Shown piece by piece: positions 1 to 9,848 of a stretch of DNA of 64,000 nucleotides (positions are counted from its first letter, which is position 1; each line of letters opens with the position of its first letter). The stretch comes from Massilia eburnea (lineage in GTDB: Bacteria; Pseudomonadota; Gammaproteobacteria; Burkholderiales; Burkholderiaceae_D). The DNA lies in contig NZ_WNKX01000002.1 in assembly GCF_009720745.1 (NCBI RefSeq), forward strand, positions 186,001 through 250,000, given 5' to 3'. The translations under genes and the position numbers were made by a program. The notes under the pieces were generated by a model, which had not been told where the DNA came from, did not search any database, and saw nothing but the letters and a program-made list of their open reading frames with translations.

Positions 1-27
1 CCTTACACCAGTTTGCTGAAGCCGATA

Positions 28-1347
28 TTAAAGCTTGCCGTAGGAATGCAAGCCTGAGAGGAACATGTTTACGCCCAGGAAGGCGAAGGTGGTCACCACC
101 AGGCCGACCACCGCCCACCAGGCCGAGGCCTTGCCGCGCAGGCCGGACATCAGGCGCATGTGCAGCCATGCTGCGTAGTTCAGCCAGACAATCAGGGCCC
201 AGGTTTCTTTCGGATCCCAGGACCAGTAGCCGCCCCAGGCTTCCGCCGCCCACAGCGCGCCGAGGATGGTGGCGATGGTGAAGAAGGCGAAGCCGATTGA
301 GATCGCCTTGTACATTACGTCTTCCAGCACTTCGCCGCTGGGCAGCCGGTCCGCGAAGGAGCCGCGCACCAGGTTGGTCACGGCGAACAGCGCCACCAGC
401 ACGCCAACCTTCATGCTGATCTGGCCAATCGCTGCGGTGGTGGATGCTTCCGCACCGGCGATAAAGGCAATCAGGAAGGCTGCCGCCACGATGCCGATTG
501 GTGCGATGACCAGCGCCAGCCACAGCGTGCGCGAGTCTTCATACTTGAGCAGGTAGGCCCAGGCCACCATCGAGGCCAGGGCAAAGGTGCCGTAGCCGAT
601 GAAGTTGGCCGGCACGTGGATCTTCATCCACCAGCTCTTCAGTGCCGGAACCAGGGGCTGGATTTCGGATGCGCCGCGCGCCACCGTGTACCACAGCAGG
701 AAGCCGACCGCCGCCGAGATCACCAGCAGCACGAAGGGGCCCAGCGCACGGGTGGCGTAATGCTCTTCGTAGTAGAGGTAGAACATGGCGGTGATCAGCG
801 AGAACAGCACGAACACCTCGTACAGGTTCGAAATCGGGATGTGGCCGATATCGGTGCCGATCAGGTAAGACTCATACCAGCGCACCAGCATGCCGGTCAC
901 GCCCAGCACCACGGCTGCCCAGCACAGGATCGAACCTGCCGCAGCGCCCAGCGCCGAACGGGTAAACATGCCGCCCCAGTAGAACAGGGTCGACAGGAAG
1001 AACAGGGTGCTCATCCACAGGATTGCCGATTGGCTGGACAACATGTACTTGAGCCAGAAGCGCGAATCGGCCGCTGCCAGCTGGCCGCCGTACATGGCCA
1101 CGCCCGCCAGCGCCAGCGCGAAGGTCAGCGGCATCAGCCAGCGCACCGGCTTCCAGTACCAGCCCAAGGCGGCAAAGGCTGGCGCAGAAGCCAGCAGGAT
1201 GCCCTTCTCGTAATAATCCATGTAGGCGCCGAAGCGGTTGAAGGCGTACAGCGCACCCGCGCACAGCACCAGGGCGAACAGCCAGTCAAAGGCCCCCAGG
1301 CGCTTGAAATAGCCCGGCTGCTGGGCATAGATTTGTGTTGCTTCCAT
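28..1347 (-). CDS. ccsB: Cytochrome c biogenesis protein CcsB (ResC/CcsA family)
   Basis: This is the haem-handling membrane subunit of System II cytochrome c maturation. With ResB it carries haem across the inner membrane and attaches it to apocytochromes on the periplasmic side. The 439-residue protein is almost entirely hydrophobic with many membrane helices. The tryptophan-rich WWD signature WGGYWSWDPKETW lies at about residues 371-383, and candidate haem-ligand histidines flank it (HVPANF near 245, HSYG near 434). It starts 27 bases after resB on the same strand, so the two are surely co-transcribed. Length and motif fit the family well. Confidence 0.95.
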   Translation of the reverse strand: MEATQIYAQQPGYFKRLGAFDWLFALVLCAGALYAFNRFGAYMDYYEKGILLASAPAFAALGWYWKPVRWLMPLTFALALAGVAMYGGQLAAADSRFWLKYMLSSQSAILWMSTLFFLSTLFYWGGMFTRSALGAAAGSILCWAAVVLGVTGMLVRWYESYLIGTDIGHIPISNLYEVFVLFSLITAMFYLYYEEHYATRALGPFVLLVISAAVGFLLWYTVARGASEIQPLVPALKSWWMKIHVPANFIGYGTFALASMVAWAYLLKYEDSRTLWLALVIAPIGIVAAAFLIAFIAGAEASTTAAIGQISMKVGVLVALFAVTNLVRGSFADRLPSGEVLEDVMYKAISIGFAFFTIATILGALWAAEAWGGYWSWDPKETWALIVWLNYAAWLHMRLMSGLRGKASAWWAVVGLVVTTFAFLGVNMFLSGLHSYGKL

Positions 1348-1374
1348 TTGCTTTCTCCAAAACCTGGCACCAGC

Positions 1375-3474
1375 TTACGCCGATTGCGGCAGTTTTTCCT
1401 TGAGTTCCTTGAATTCTTTCTCGAAGTCCAGCGTCTTGCGCTGGGTGCTCATCGCCATCAGGGCCTCGGCGCCGCCGCTGCCATCGGCGCCATCCTTGAT
1501 CCAGACCCAGACGCGGCGCTCACGGATGTAGAACATCGCAAACACGCCCAGCACCAGGAACAGGCATCCAATATACACAACGGTCTTGCCCGGCGAACGG
1601 GTGACCTGGAATACCGATGCCTTCACTTCGATATATTCATCCAGCTGCAGGTAGACCGGGGCGCCGTAGAAGAAGCTGTCCGACAGTGCATTGGTGGCCA
1701 GTTGCAGGAAGCGGCCGTGGCTCTCGTCCATCGCGGCAGGCGGCATGCCATCCTTTTCGCGCGCGGCCTGCCACAGCTCCCACATCGTGCCATTCAGGAT
1801 CTTCAGGAAGATCTCGGCGGCCTTGGTCTGCTCGGCCTGCGGCACTTTTTCCAGGAAACGGCTGATGGCGAAGAAGCCGGCGCCCTTGTCGTCGCCGGCG
1901 AAGATTTCCAGGCCTTTCAGCGCAGAGGCTTCCAGTTGCGCGCGCAGGGCGTCGCCGGCCTTCGATTGCGGCATGGCTTGCGCGGCGTAGCGCGCGGCGG
2001 CCTTCTGGCGCAGCGCGGGGTCCTGCACGGCGGCGCGCAGGCGCATCCACTCGCGTACGCTATGCTCGTCGTCGGCCGGGATGCGCAGGTAGCTGAACGG
2101 GTCGGACGGGTTGGCGCGCACGCCGGCCAGGTAAACGGTGTCGCCTTCGATGGTCACCGGCTGCATGTAGTTCTGGAATTCGCGCGCCTGGCCGTTCTTG
2201 TCGCGCAGCTTGTACTGCACGGACGGACCGACGTTCTTCAAATCCTTGTTGTGGGCGGTCTTGGCGGCCGAACCGAGCTGCTTGTCCAGGCTGCGGGCGA
2301 AAGAGTCGTTCAGGCTCTCGCCCTTGGTGACGGCGCGCGCATCCTGATTGCCAATGTTTTCAACGTTAAAGGGACGGAAGTCGGTCCACTCCACCGTGTA
2401 GTCTTCGCTCAGCTTGGTCGTGCCATTCACTTCGCCGGTGAGGTTGAAGGTGCCATTGCCGGTACCCTTCATCGGGTAGCCGAGCAGCTTCAATTTGGTG
2501 CCGCCGTCTTCAAAGGACGACTGGTAGATCGCCACGCCTTCGAAGATCAGCGGCTTGTTCACTTCCACCACGGCATCCATGGTCTTGCCGGTCTCGTTCG
2601 AGCGCACGGTCACGTGGCTGGCGAACAGCTTCGGCATGCCGGTGCTATAGAAGTCGATATCGAATTTATTCAGCTTGATGGAGAAAGGCAGGTCTTGCAG
2701 CAGCACGCCGTCCGGACGTTGCAGGATCGCGGTGTTGCCGGTGGTGCCTTCCGGCAGCGCGATGTTGCCGCGATAAGTCGGATTGTGTACGCCCAGGCGG
2801 TGCTTGGCCGGGATGTCGGCAATCAGGCCGGTGCCTTCAAAGGCTGTCTTGCCCAGGATCCATTGCTGGAAGCGGATCGGCAGGTCGGAATCGAGCATAC
2901 CGCCGATCAGGATGATCACGATCGCGCTGTGGGCAAAGATGTAGCCGAACTTGTTGCCCGCGCCGCGCTTGGCGGTTACCAGGATGGCGCCGTCCTTCTC
3001 CACGATCTTGGCGGCATAGCCGGCGTGGCCCAGGCGCTGCGCCGTCTGAAGCGCCAGCTGCTCGCGCGCCACCGGCGACTGCCAGTGGGCCTTGTGATGG
3101 AAATTATTGAGCGAAGCCTCGCGCACCTTCTCGCGCCAGCTGCGCATATCCTTCAGCATCTTCGGCGTGTTGTGCACCACACACAGCGAGGTCGACACGA
3201 CCAGCAAGGCGCACATGGAGACGAACCACCAGGAAGAGTAAATCGCGTACAGCCCCAGCTTGTTGAACACTTCGAACCAGAACGGCCCGAACTGGTTGAT
3301 GTAGTTCGGCATCGGCTGGCTTTGCTGCACGATGGTGCCGATGATCGCGGCGAAGATGATCACCACGAACAACGCGATTGCGAAACGCATCGAAGACAGC
3401 AGCTCGACGGTTTCTGCCACTGGGCCGCGCCGGTTGCGCAGCTGGATTCCGGAAGTGGTTGGGGCGTCGCTCAT
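1375..3474 (-). CDS. resB: Cytochrome c biogenesis protein ResB
   Basis: Partner of CcsB in System II cytochrome c synthesis; the complex moves haem and keeps the apocytochrome haem-binding cysteines ready for ligation. The 699-residue protein has three N-terminal membrane helices (about residues 29-50, 80-100 and 175-195), a large periplasmic domain of about 400 residues, and a final helix near residue 640 followed by a cytoplasmic tail, which is the ResB/Ccs1 topology. It sits between the cytochrome c4 gene and ccsB, so substrate and maturation genes are side by side. The Shine-Dalgarno sequence is weak. Confidence 0.95.
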   Translation of the reverse strand: MSDAPTTSGIQLRNRRGPVAETVELLSSMRFAIALFVVIIFAAIIGTIVQQSQPMPNYINQFGPFWFEVFNKLGLYAIYSSWWFVSMCALLVVSTSLCVVHNTPKMLKDMRSWREKVREASLNNFHHKAHWQSPVAREQLALQTAQRLGHAGYAAKIVEKDGAILVTAKRGAGNKFGYIFAHSAIVIILIGGMLDSDLPIRFQQWILGKTAFEGTGLIADIPAKHRLGVHNPTYRGNIALPEGTTGNTAILQRPDGVLLQDLPFSIKLNKFDIDFYSTGMPKLFASHVTVRSNETGKTMDAVVEVNKPLIFEGVAIYQSSFEDGGTKLKLLGYPMKGTGNGTFNLTGEVNGTTKLSEDYTVEWTDFRPFNVENIGNQDARAVTKGESLNDSFARSLDKQLGSAAKTAHNKDLKNVGPSVQYKLRDKNGQAREFQNYMQPVTIEGDTVYLAGVRANPSDPFSYLRIPADDEHSVREWMRLRAAVQDPALRQKAAARYAAQAMPQSKAGDALRAQLEASALKGLEIFAGDDKGAGFFAISRFLEKVPQAEQTKAAEIFLKILNGTMWELWQAAREKDGMPPAAMDESHGRFLQLATNALSDSFFYGAPVYLQLDEYIEVKASVFQVTRSPGKTVVYIGCLFLVLGVFAMFYIRERRVWVWIKDGADGSGGAEALMAMSTQRKTLDFEKEFKELKEKLPQSA

Positions 3475-3505
3475 TGCTAAGGGAAAAAATCAGGAGAATA
3501 ACAAC

Positions 3506-3540
3506 AAAAAGGGCAGCCTGCTTGCGCGGCCGCCCCTTTT
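3506..3540 (-). terminator. Hairpin between cytochrome c4 gene and resB
   Basis: Imperfect arms at 3506-3517 and 3529-3540 (AAAAGGGGCGGC type) pair with one or two mismatches. On the minus strand they are followed by five T. A second stem, ACCGCCC with GGGCGGT, lies at 3552-3572. Together they probably terminate or attenuate cytochrome c4 mRNA before resB. Confidence 0.55.
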
Positions 3541-3580
3541 CATGTCCAGTACCGCCCTTGCTGCGGGCGGTGCATCACAA

Positions 3581-4246
3581 TTACTTCAAGCCAGCCATGT
3601 AGTCGGCGACCGCTTCGATTTCCTTGTCGGACATACGGTAAGCGATGGCTTGCATTTCAGCGCTGGACTTGCGGGTGCCGGCCTTGAAGGCTTTCAGGGT
3701 GGCGGCGGTGTAGTCCTGGTGCTGGCCACCCACGCGTGGGTACATGGCTGGCATGCCGGCGCCGGCCGGGCCGTGGCAGGATGCGCAGGCTGGCACGCGG
3801 TTTTCAGCGATGCCGCCACGGTAGATCTTCTTGCCCAGTTCGATGGTGTCCTTGTTCTTGGCAGCGCCGGACTTGCTTGGCTCGGTGTTCAGGTAGGCGG
3901 CGATGTTCTTCTTTTCTTCGTCGGTCAGCGCCTTGGCGAAGGCGGTCATCACGGTGCCTGGACGGGCGTCGGTGGTGAAGGCCACCAGCTGTTTGTAAAC
4001 GTAGGCTTCGCCCTGGCCACCCAGTTTAGGGTTGACGGTGATGGTCGATGCACCCTTGGCGCCGTGGCAGGAGACGCATGCCGGAATACCGCGTGCGTTA
4101 TCGCCTTCTGCAAACAGGGTGGCGCCTTTGGCTGGATCAGCCTTGGCGGCGGCAGGAGCGTGTGCTTCATTGGCGGAAGCCACACCGGTAACAGCCAGCA
4201 TTGCAACGAACAAGGATTTTACAAATGGCGAAAACGCACGATTCAT
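3581..4246 (-). CDS. Dihaem cytochrome c4-type protein
   Basis: Periplasmic or membrane-associated electron carrier that likely feeds a terminal oxidase. The 221-residue product has a signal peptide (residues 1-25, cleavage near VASA-NE) and two CxxCH haem c sites, CVSCH at 57-61 and CASCH at 154-158. Each lies in its own cytochrome c domain with downstream methionine ligand candidates (MTAF and MQAIAYRM). Two similar domains in tandem are the hallmark of cytochrome c4. It lies upstream of resB-ccsB, whose products would mature it, and is divergent from engB. Confidence 0.92.
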   Translation of the reverse strand: MNRAFSPFVKSLFVAMLAVTGVASANEAHAPAAAKADPAKGATLFAEGDNARGIPACVSCHGAKGASTITVNPKLGGQGEAYVYKQLVAFTTDARPGTVMTAFAKALTDEEKKNIAAYLNTEPSKSGAAKNKDTIELGKKIYRGGIAENRVPACASCHGPAGAGMPAMYPRVGGQHQDYTAATLKAFKAGTRKSSAEMQAIAYRMSDKEIEAVADYMAGLK

Positions 4247-4377
4247 TCAGACACCCTGGGACAGAAGTAAGTTATTAGTGATAGAGGAATCATTGCAATA
4301 TAGCATGGCAACAATTCGTAACCCCTTATTGTACAATAGCTTTCCTGCTTTTTTGCCCCCTTTTTGTTGCTTTCCCC
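4247..4377. promoter_or_regulatory. Divergent promoter region, cytochrome c4 / engB
   Basis: These 131 AT-richer bases separate divergent genes, so both must have promoters here. A TACAAT box near 4334 is a possible -10 for engB, and a TATATT box is a candidate on the other strand. No convincing -35 partner was found for either, so exact sites are not called. Confidence 0.45.
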
Positions 4378-6080
<1,703 letters not shown>

Positions 6081-6088
6081 GAAAACAA

Positions 6089-6143
6089 AAAAAGGGGACG
6101 TAACGATTTACCGCCAGGCGGTAATTCGTTACGTCCCCTTTTT
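6089..6143. repeat. Long near-perfect hairpin, bidirectional terminator or dispersed repeat
   Basis: Two 27-base arms (6089-6115 and 6117-6143) pair with a single mismatch. They start AAAAAGGGGACGTAACGA and end ACCGCC, with almost no loop. The poly-A/poly-T flanks let it act as a terminator for hemB on the plus strand and for the convergent adaptor gene on the minus strand. The arms are longer than a terminator needs, so it may belong to a dispersed repeat family. Confidence 0.8.
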
Positions 6144-6148
6144 GTTGT

Positions 6149-6541
6149 TTATGCGTTCAAGCCTTTGACGTGGTGCACGCCATCATGGCGGTTCTGCAGC
6201 ACCTGGGGCATCAGCGAGCCCACGATCATGCCGATAAAGCCCGCCAGCAAGCCAGCCAGCTGCCCCGGGAACGTCGCGCCGAGCGAAGAAATCTGCGGGA
6301 AGAACACAATCCAGGTGAAAATGCCGGCGCCCAGCGAGAAGATCGCGCCCTGGGTCGTGGCTCGCTTCCAGTACAGGCCCATGACCAGCGGCACAAAGGC
6401 CCCCACCAGGGTAATCTGGTAAGCCGAAGAAACCAGCTCGTAGATCGAAGTGCCGTTCATCTTGATCGCATACAGCAGCACCGATGCCGCAAACACCACA
6501 ATGGTGGCGCGCATCGCAAACAGCTGCTGCCTGTCGCCCAT
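6149..6541 (-). pseudogene. C-terminal remnant of a sodium:solute symporter, fused to the adaptor
   Basis: These 131 codons encode about four membrane helices (near residues 378-395, 402-424, 431-448 and 460-480 of the fused protein) and a short His-rich tail. They match the last part of an SSS-family transporter; the first eight or more helices are absent. The fragment cannot transport alone. It is listed separately to mark the junction, which falls near 6530-6545. Confidence 0.75.
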
Positions 6542-7642
6542 ACCTGGACGCAGGTTCTGCTTGCCTTCCACCACGATCTTTTCATCGCCGTTCAGTCCGC
6601 TCACTGCAACCAGCGCCCCAAAACCATGGAGGCGCTTGATGTTCATTACCTTGGCGGTCTGGTCAGGCGCCACGGCATACACGAAAGTCCCCTTGGTGTT
6701 GGTGATGATGGCGTTCTGCGGAACGACCAAGGCATCTTTCAGTGTAGCCACAGTCAGCTGCGTATTCACGTACTGGCCCGGCCACAAGCGGGTGTCGGCA
6801 TTATCGAATACCGCCTTGACGCGGATGACGCCGGCCACCGGGTCGACAGTATTGTCGACAAAGCTCAGCTGGCCGTTGATCGGCTTGCCCGAATTGTTCT
6901 GGAAAGCTTGCACTGCCACCTTGCCGGCGCGCTGCGCATCGAGCAGGGCCGCCAGGCTGGATTCAGGCACGGTGAAGGCAACGTTGATCGGGTTCAGCTG
7001 GGTCACCGTGGTGAGCGAGGTGCTCAGCTGCACAAGGCTGCCCGGGTAGACGTTGATGGCGCCAACACGGCCATTCAACGGTGACCGGATCTGCGTATAG
7101 CTCTGGTCCACCTTGCTGGCGCGCGAAGCGGCTGTGTCGGCCTCCAGCAGCGCGCGGGCGGAATCGACCTGGCTCTTCAGCGTATCGACGGCGCTCTGGG
7201 CGATGAAATTCTGGCCGCGCAATTCCTGCGCGCGCTTGTACTGGCGCTCCAGATCGGCCAAGGCCGCGCGGTCCTTCGCCACTTGCGCGTCGGCTTTTTC
7301 CACATTGGCCGCTTCGGTGCGGGCGTCGAGCGAGAACATCAGTTCGCCCTGTTTCACGAACTGGCCTTCCTTCACATGCACTTTGACGATGGTGCTGGTG
7401 GTTTGCGGGTGCAGGTCGACAGTCGAGATCGGGCTCACCGTGCCATTGGCGGCCAGCGCTACCGGCACATCCTGGCGCAGCGGCGCCACCACGTTGACCG
7501 TGGTCGGTCCTTGGTCGCCTTTGCCCTTGCCGCCTTGCGCCTGCCCGGCGCCCTGCCCTGCCGGGCCCTTGCCCGCATACCAGGCGCCGCCGCCAATCGC
7601 CACGGCCAGGCCTACCACTACTGCCAAAGTTTTCTTCTTCAT
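6149..7642 (-). CDS. Chimera: RND efflux adaptor fused to the end of a sodium:solute symporter
   Basis: Residues 1 to about 368 are a periplasmic adaptor (membrane fusion protein) of the MdtA type. They show an N-terminal anchor helix, the lipoyl-like half motifs (VKVHVKEGQFVKQGE), a coiled-coil hairpin of about residues 110-180, the second lipoyl half (QIRSPLNGRVG), and a beta-barrel ending VVEGKQNLRPG. From residue 369 the chain changes abruptly to four hydrophobic helices with the symporter sequence SAYQITLVGAFVPLVMGLYW, typical of the C-terminal end of the SSS (PutP) family. No RND pump follows. The reading frame is intact, but both partners are incomplete as systems. Adaptor function may persist. 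The gene lies nine bases downstream of its sensor kinase, and a regulator-kinase-adaptor operon like BaeRS-MdtABC is the likely ancestor. Confidence 0.85.
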   Translation of the reverse strand: MKKKTLAVVVGLAVAIGGGAWYAGKGPAGQGAGQAQGGKGKGDQGPTTVNVVAPLRQDVPVALAANGTVSPISTVDLHPQTTSTIVKVHVKEGQFVKQGELMFSLDARTEAANVEKADAQVAKDRAALADLERQYKRAQELRGQNFIAQSAVDTLKSQVDSARALLEADTAASRASKVDQSYTQIRSPLNGRVGAINVYPGSLVQLSTSLTTVTQLNPINVAFTVPESSLAALLDAQRAGKVAVQAFQNNSGKPINGQLSFVDNTVDPVAGVIRVKAVFDNADTRLWPGQYVNTQLTVATLKDALVVPQNAIITNTKGTFVYAVAPDQTAKVMNIKRLHGFGALVAVSGLNGDEKIVVEGKQNLRPGMGDRQQLFAMRATIVVFAASVLLYAIKMNGTSIYELVSSAYQITLVGAFVPLVMGLYWKRATTQGAIFSLGAGIFTWIVFFPQISSLGATFPGQLAGLLAGFIGMIVGSLMPQVLQNRHDGVHHVKGLNA

Positions 7643-7651
7643 GAGATCGAA

Positions 7652-9022
7652 CTACTTTCCTGCATAAAATTCGGGGAATACGAGGGTGGCTTCCAGGCCG
7701 CCTTCCGGGTGGTTAGCCAGGCTCAGGCTGGCGCCGTGCTGCTCAGCGATATTGCGCGCAATCGTCAAGCCCAGGCCGGTGCCGCCAGAGGAACGGTTGC
7801 GTGAAGTCTCCAGGCGGTAAAACGGTTCGAACACTTGCGCCAGCTGGCCGGGCGGAATGCCCGGGCCTTCGTCGCGGATGCGCACGGTCGACGAACCGGC
7901 CTGGCGCTCGACCGACACATGGGCGCGCTGGCCGTATTTCACCGCGTTGTCGATCAGGTTGACCAGGCAGCGGCGAATATCGAGCGGGCGGCCCATCATA
8001 TCCATAGCGGCGCGGCCTTTCAGGTCGACTTGCTGGCCGGCGTCGGCGGCGTCGCTGCACACGCTGTCCAGCAAGGCGTCGAGATCGACGCGCTGCATGG
8101 CTTCGGTAGTGTCCATGCTGCGTGCCAGGTCCAGGCCTTCCTTGACCATCTGCTGCATGGCCGACAGGTCTTCCAGCAGCTTGCCTTGCAGCTCGGCGTC
8201 CTGCACCTTTTCCAGGCGCAGGCGCATGCGCGTCAGCGGAGTCTGCAAATCGTGGGTAATGGCGGCCAGCATTTCCGTGCGTTGCGCGATGTGCTGGCGG
8301 ATGCGCGCCTGCATCGCATTGAAAGCGGCCGAGGCGGTGCGAATTTCCGTCGCCCCGCCCAGCTTGATCGGCGGGTGATTGATATCCTGGCCCAGGTTCT
8401 TGGCGGCGTCGGCCAGCTTGTTCAGCGGTCCCATGGTCATGCGCGCCACCAGGTAGGCCAGCACGGCAATACTGAGCAGGAAAGGAACGAACGTGACGTA
8501 TTCATTGGTGCCGGTCGGCGCCGGCTGGCGCGGCGGCAGGATCGACAGCTTCAGGTGCTGGCCGTCGGGCATGGTCACGGCCAGCGATTCACACGTGCCG
8601 CGCCAGATGCCGGTGCCGGCGCCGAATACCGGGAAGGCGGTATAGGTGGGTGTCGGACGCTCGCACGCGTCAGGGCGCTCCAGCAGCGAGCGCAGCGTGT
8701 ATTCCTTGCCCAGGCGATTGCTCAGTGTTGCGGCAAACTCGCTCAGCTGCGGGCTGACGCCGCTCAGCTGGCCCAGCACTTCCAGCTTGATGGCGCCCAT
8801 GCTCGCCACGCGCAGGTATTGGTTGCGCGAGTCCGGCAGCACGACGCCGGCGGTGGAAATGATCTGCTCCGCGCGTTCGAGGGCGAAGTAATCGCGGTAG
8901 CGCTGCAGGGTGCGCTGGCGTTCATTGACGGCCAGGTACTGCGTCAGGGCGGCGGAGGCAAGAATGCCCAGCATCAGGACCAGGAAGACCCGGCCCGTCA
9001 TGCCCCGGAAAAAGGATTTCAT
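7652..9022 (-). CDS. Sensor histidine kinase, EnvZ/BaeS-like
   Basis: Membrane sensor that phosphorylates the neighbouring OmpR-type regulator. The 456 residues hold an N-terminal helix (10-30), a periplasmic domain of about 140 residues with two cysteines (C120, C144), a second helix (178-195), a HAMP region, the H-box THDLQTPLTR with H257, and an ATPase domain with N, DEGPGIP and GGTGLGL boxes. The start was placed at 9022 because it overlaps the regulator stop as TGATG; a longer upstream reading would merely run through the regulator in another frame. The periplasmic signal is unknown; by position it should control the downstream adaptor. Confidence 0.93.
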   Translation of the reverse strand: MKSFFRGMTGRVFLVLMLGILASAALTQYLAVNERQRTLQRYRDYFALERAEQIISTAGVVLPDSRNQYLRVASMGAIKLEVLGQLSGVSPQLSEFAATLSNRLGKEYTLRSLLERPDACERPTPTYTAFPVFGAGTGIWRGTCESLAVTMPDGQHLKLSILPPRQPAPTGTNEYVTFVPFLLSIAVLAYLVARMTMGPLNKLADAAKNLGQDINHPPIKLGGATEIRTASAAFNAMQARIRQHIAQRTEMLAAITHDLQTPLTRMRLRLEKVQDAELQGKLLEDLSAMQQMVKEGLDLARSMDTTEAMQRVDLDALLDSVCSDAADAGQQVDLKGRAAMDMMGRPLDIRRCLVNLIDNAVKYGQRAHVSVERQAGSSTVRIRDEGPGIPPGQLAQVFEPFYRLETSRNRSSGGTGLGLTIARNIAEQHGASLSLANHPEGGLEATLVFPEFYAGK

Positions 9023-9744
9023 CAGTCCGGCTCCACGGCCACCGTACCGGCCAGCACATAGCCCCCGTTCCGGACCGTCTTGATGATTTGCGGCAGGCGC
9101 GCGTCCTCGCCAAGTTTCTGGCGCAGGCGGCTGATCTGAATGTCGATCGAGCGGTCGAACGGGTCGGCATCGCGGCCCTGGGTCAGGTTCAGCAGCTGGT
9201 CGCGGTTGAGCACGCGGTTCGGGTGCTCGAGGAAGACCTTGAGCAGGCGGAACTCCGCGCCGGACAACATGATCACCGTGCCTTGTGGGTTGACCAGGTG
9301 GCGCGCGGTCAGGTCCAGCACCCAGTTCGAGAAGCGGATGCGGCTGGCTTTCTCGACGCCGCTGGCGGCGGTCGTCGTGCTGCGGCGCAGGACGCTGCGG
9401 ATGCGCGCCAGCAGTTCGCGCGGCTCGAAGGGTTTGGGCAGGTAATCGTCGGCCCCCATTTCCAGGCCGAGGATGCGGTCCAGGGGCTCGCTGCGGGCGG
9501 TCAGCATGATGACCGGCAGGGTCGAGTGGGCGCGCAGTTTGCGGCACAGGGTGAGGCCATCTTCGCCGGGCAGGTTCAGGTCCAGCACGATCAGGTCGGG
9601 CTTCGTGTTGTCCAGCAGCTTCCACATGGCCGCGCCATCGCCGGCGCCATGGGTGCGGTAGCCGTTAGTCTCCAGGTAATCCTGCAGCAGGGTCCGGATA
9701 TCGCGGTCGTCATCGACGATCAGAATTGAGGCGGCATTTTCCAT
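9022..9744 (-). CDS. OmpR-family response regulator
   Basis: DNA-binding partner of the kinase encoded next. The 240 residues comprise a receiver domain (acidic pocket DDD near 11-13, phosphoacceptor D55 in VLDLNLPG, threonine in MLTAR, lysine in LPKPF) and a winged-helix DNA-binding domain ending with the wing GYVLAG. The start at 9744 gives the normal family N-terminus (MENAASILIVDDD); a longer 276-residue reading upstream has no family match. It is the first gene of a regulator-kinase-adaptor operon. Expected targets are its own operon and stress or efflux genes. Confidence 0.94.
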   Translation of the reverse strand: MENAASILIVDDDRDIRTLLQDYLETNGYRTHGAGDGAAMWKLLDNTKPDLIVLDLNLPGEDGLTLCRKLRAHSTLPVIMLTARSEPLDRILGLEMGADDYLPKPFEPRELLARIRSVLRRSTTTAASGVEKASRIRFSNWVLDLTARHLVNPQGTVIMLSGAEFRLLKVFLEHPNRVLNRDQLLNLTQGRDADPFDRSIDIQISRLRQKLGEDARLPQIIKTVRNGGYVLAGTVAVEPD

Positions 9745-9848
9745 GCCTACAATTATCCCTTGATACCGCCGGGCCGTGGAACCAGTTTGTATCGCCATGT
9801 GTAAACCTTTCCGGTCTATACATTGCGTTACAAACTGGCGTGGTGCGA

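Noticed and set aside
616..3480. Very long plus-strand reading frame of 954 codons opposite resB and ccsB
   Set aside because: It is antisense to resB and part of ccsB, is rich in Gln, His, Arg and Gly with no domain pattern, and reflects the high-GC third-position bias of the real genes.
7652..9625. 657-codon reading that would extend the sensor kinase upstream
   Set aside because: The first 200 codons lie inside the response regulator in another frame and are Arg/Pro/Ala-rich nonsense; the kinase start at 9022 overlaps the regulator stop in the usual way.
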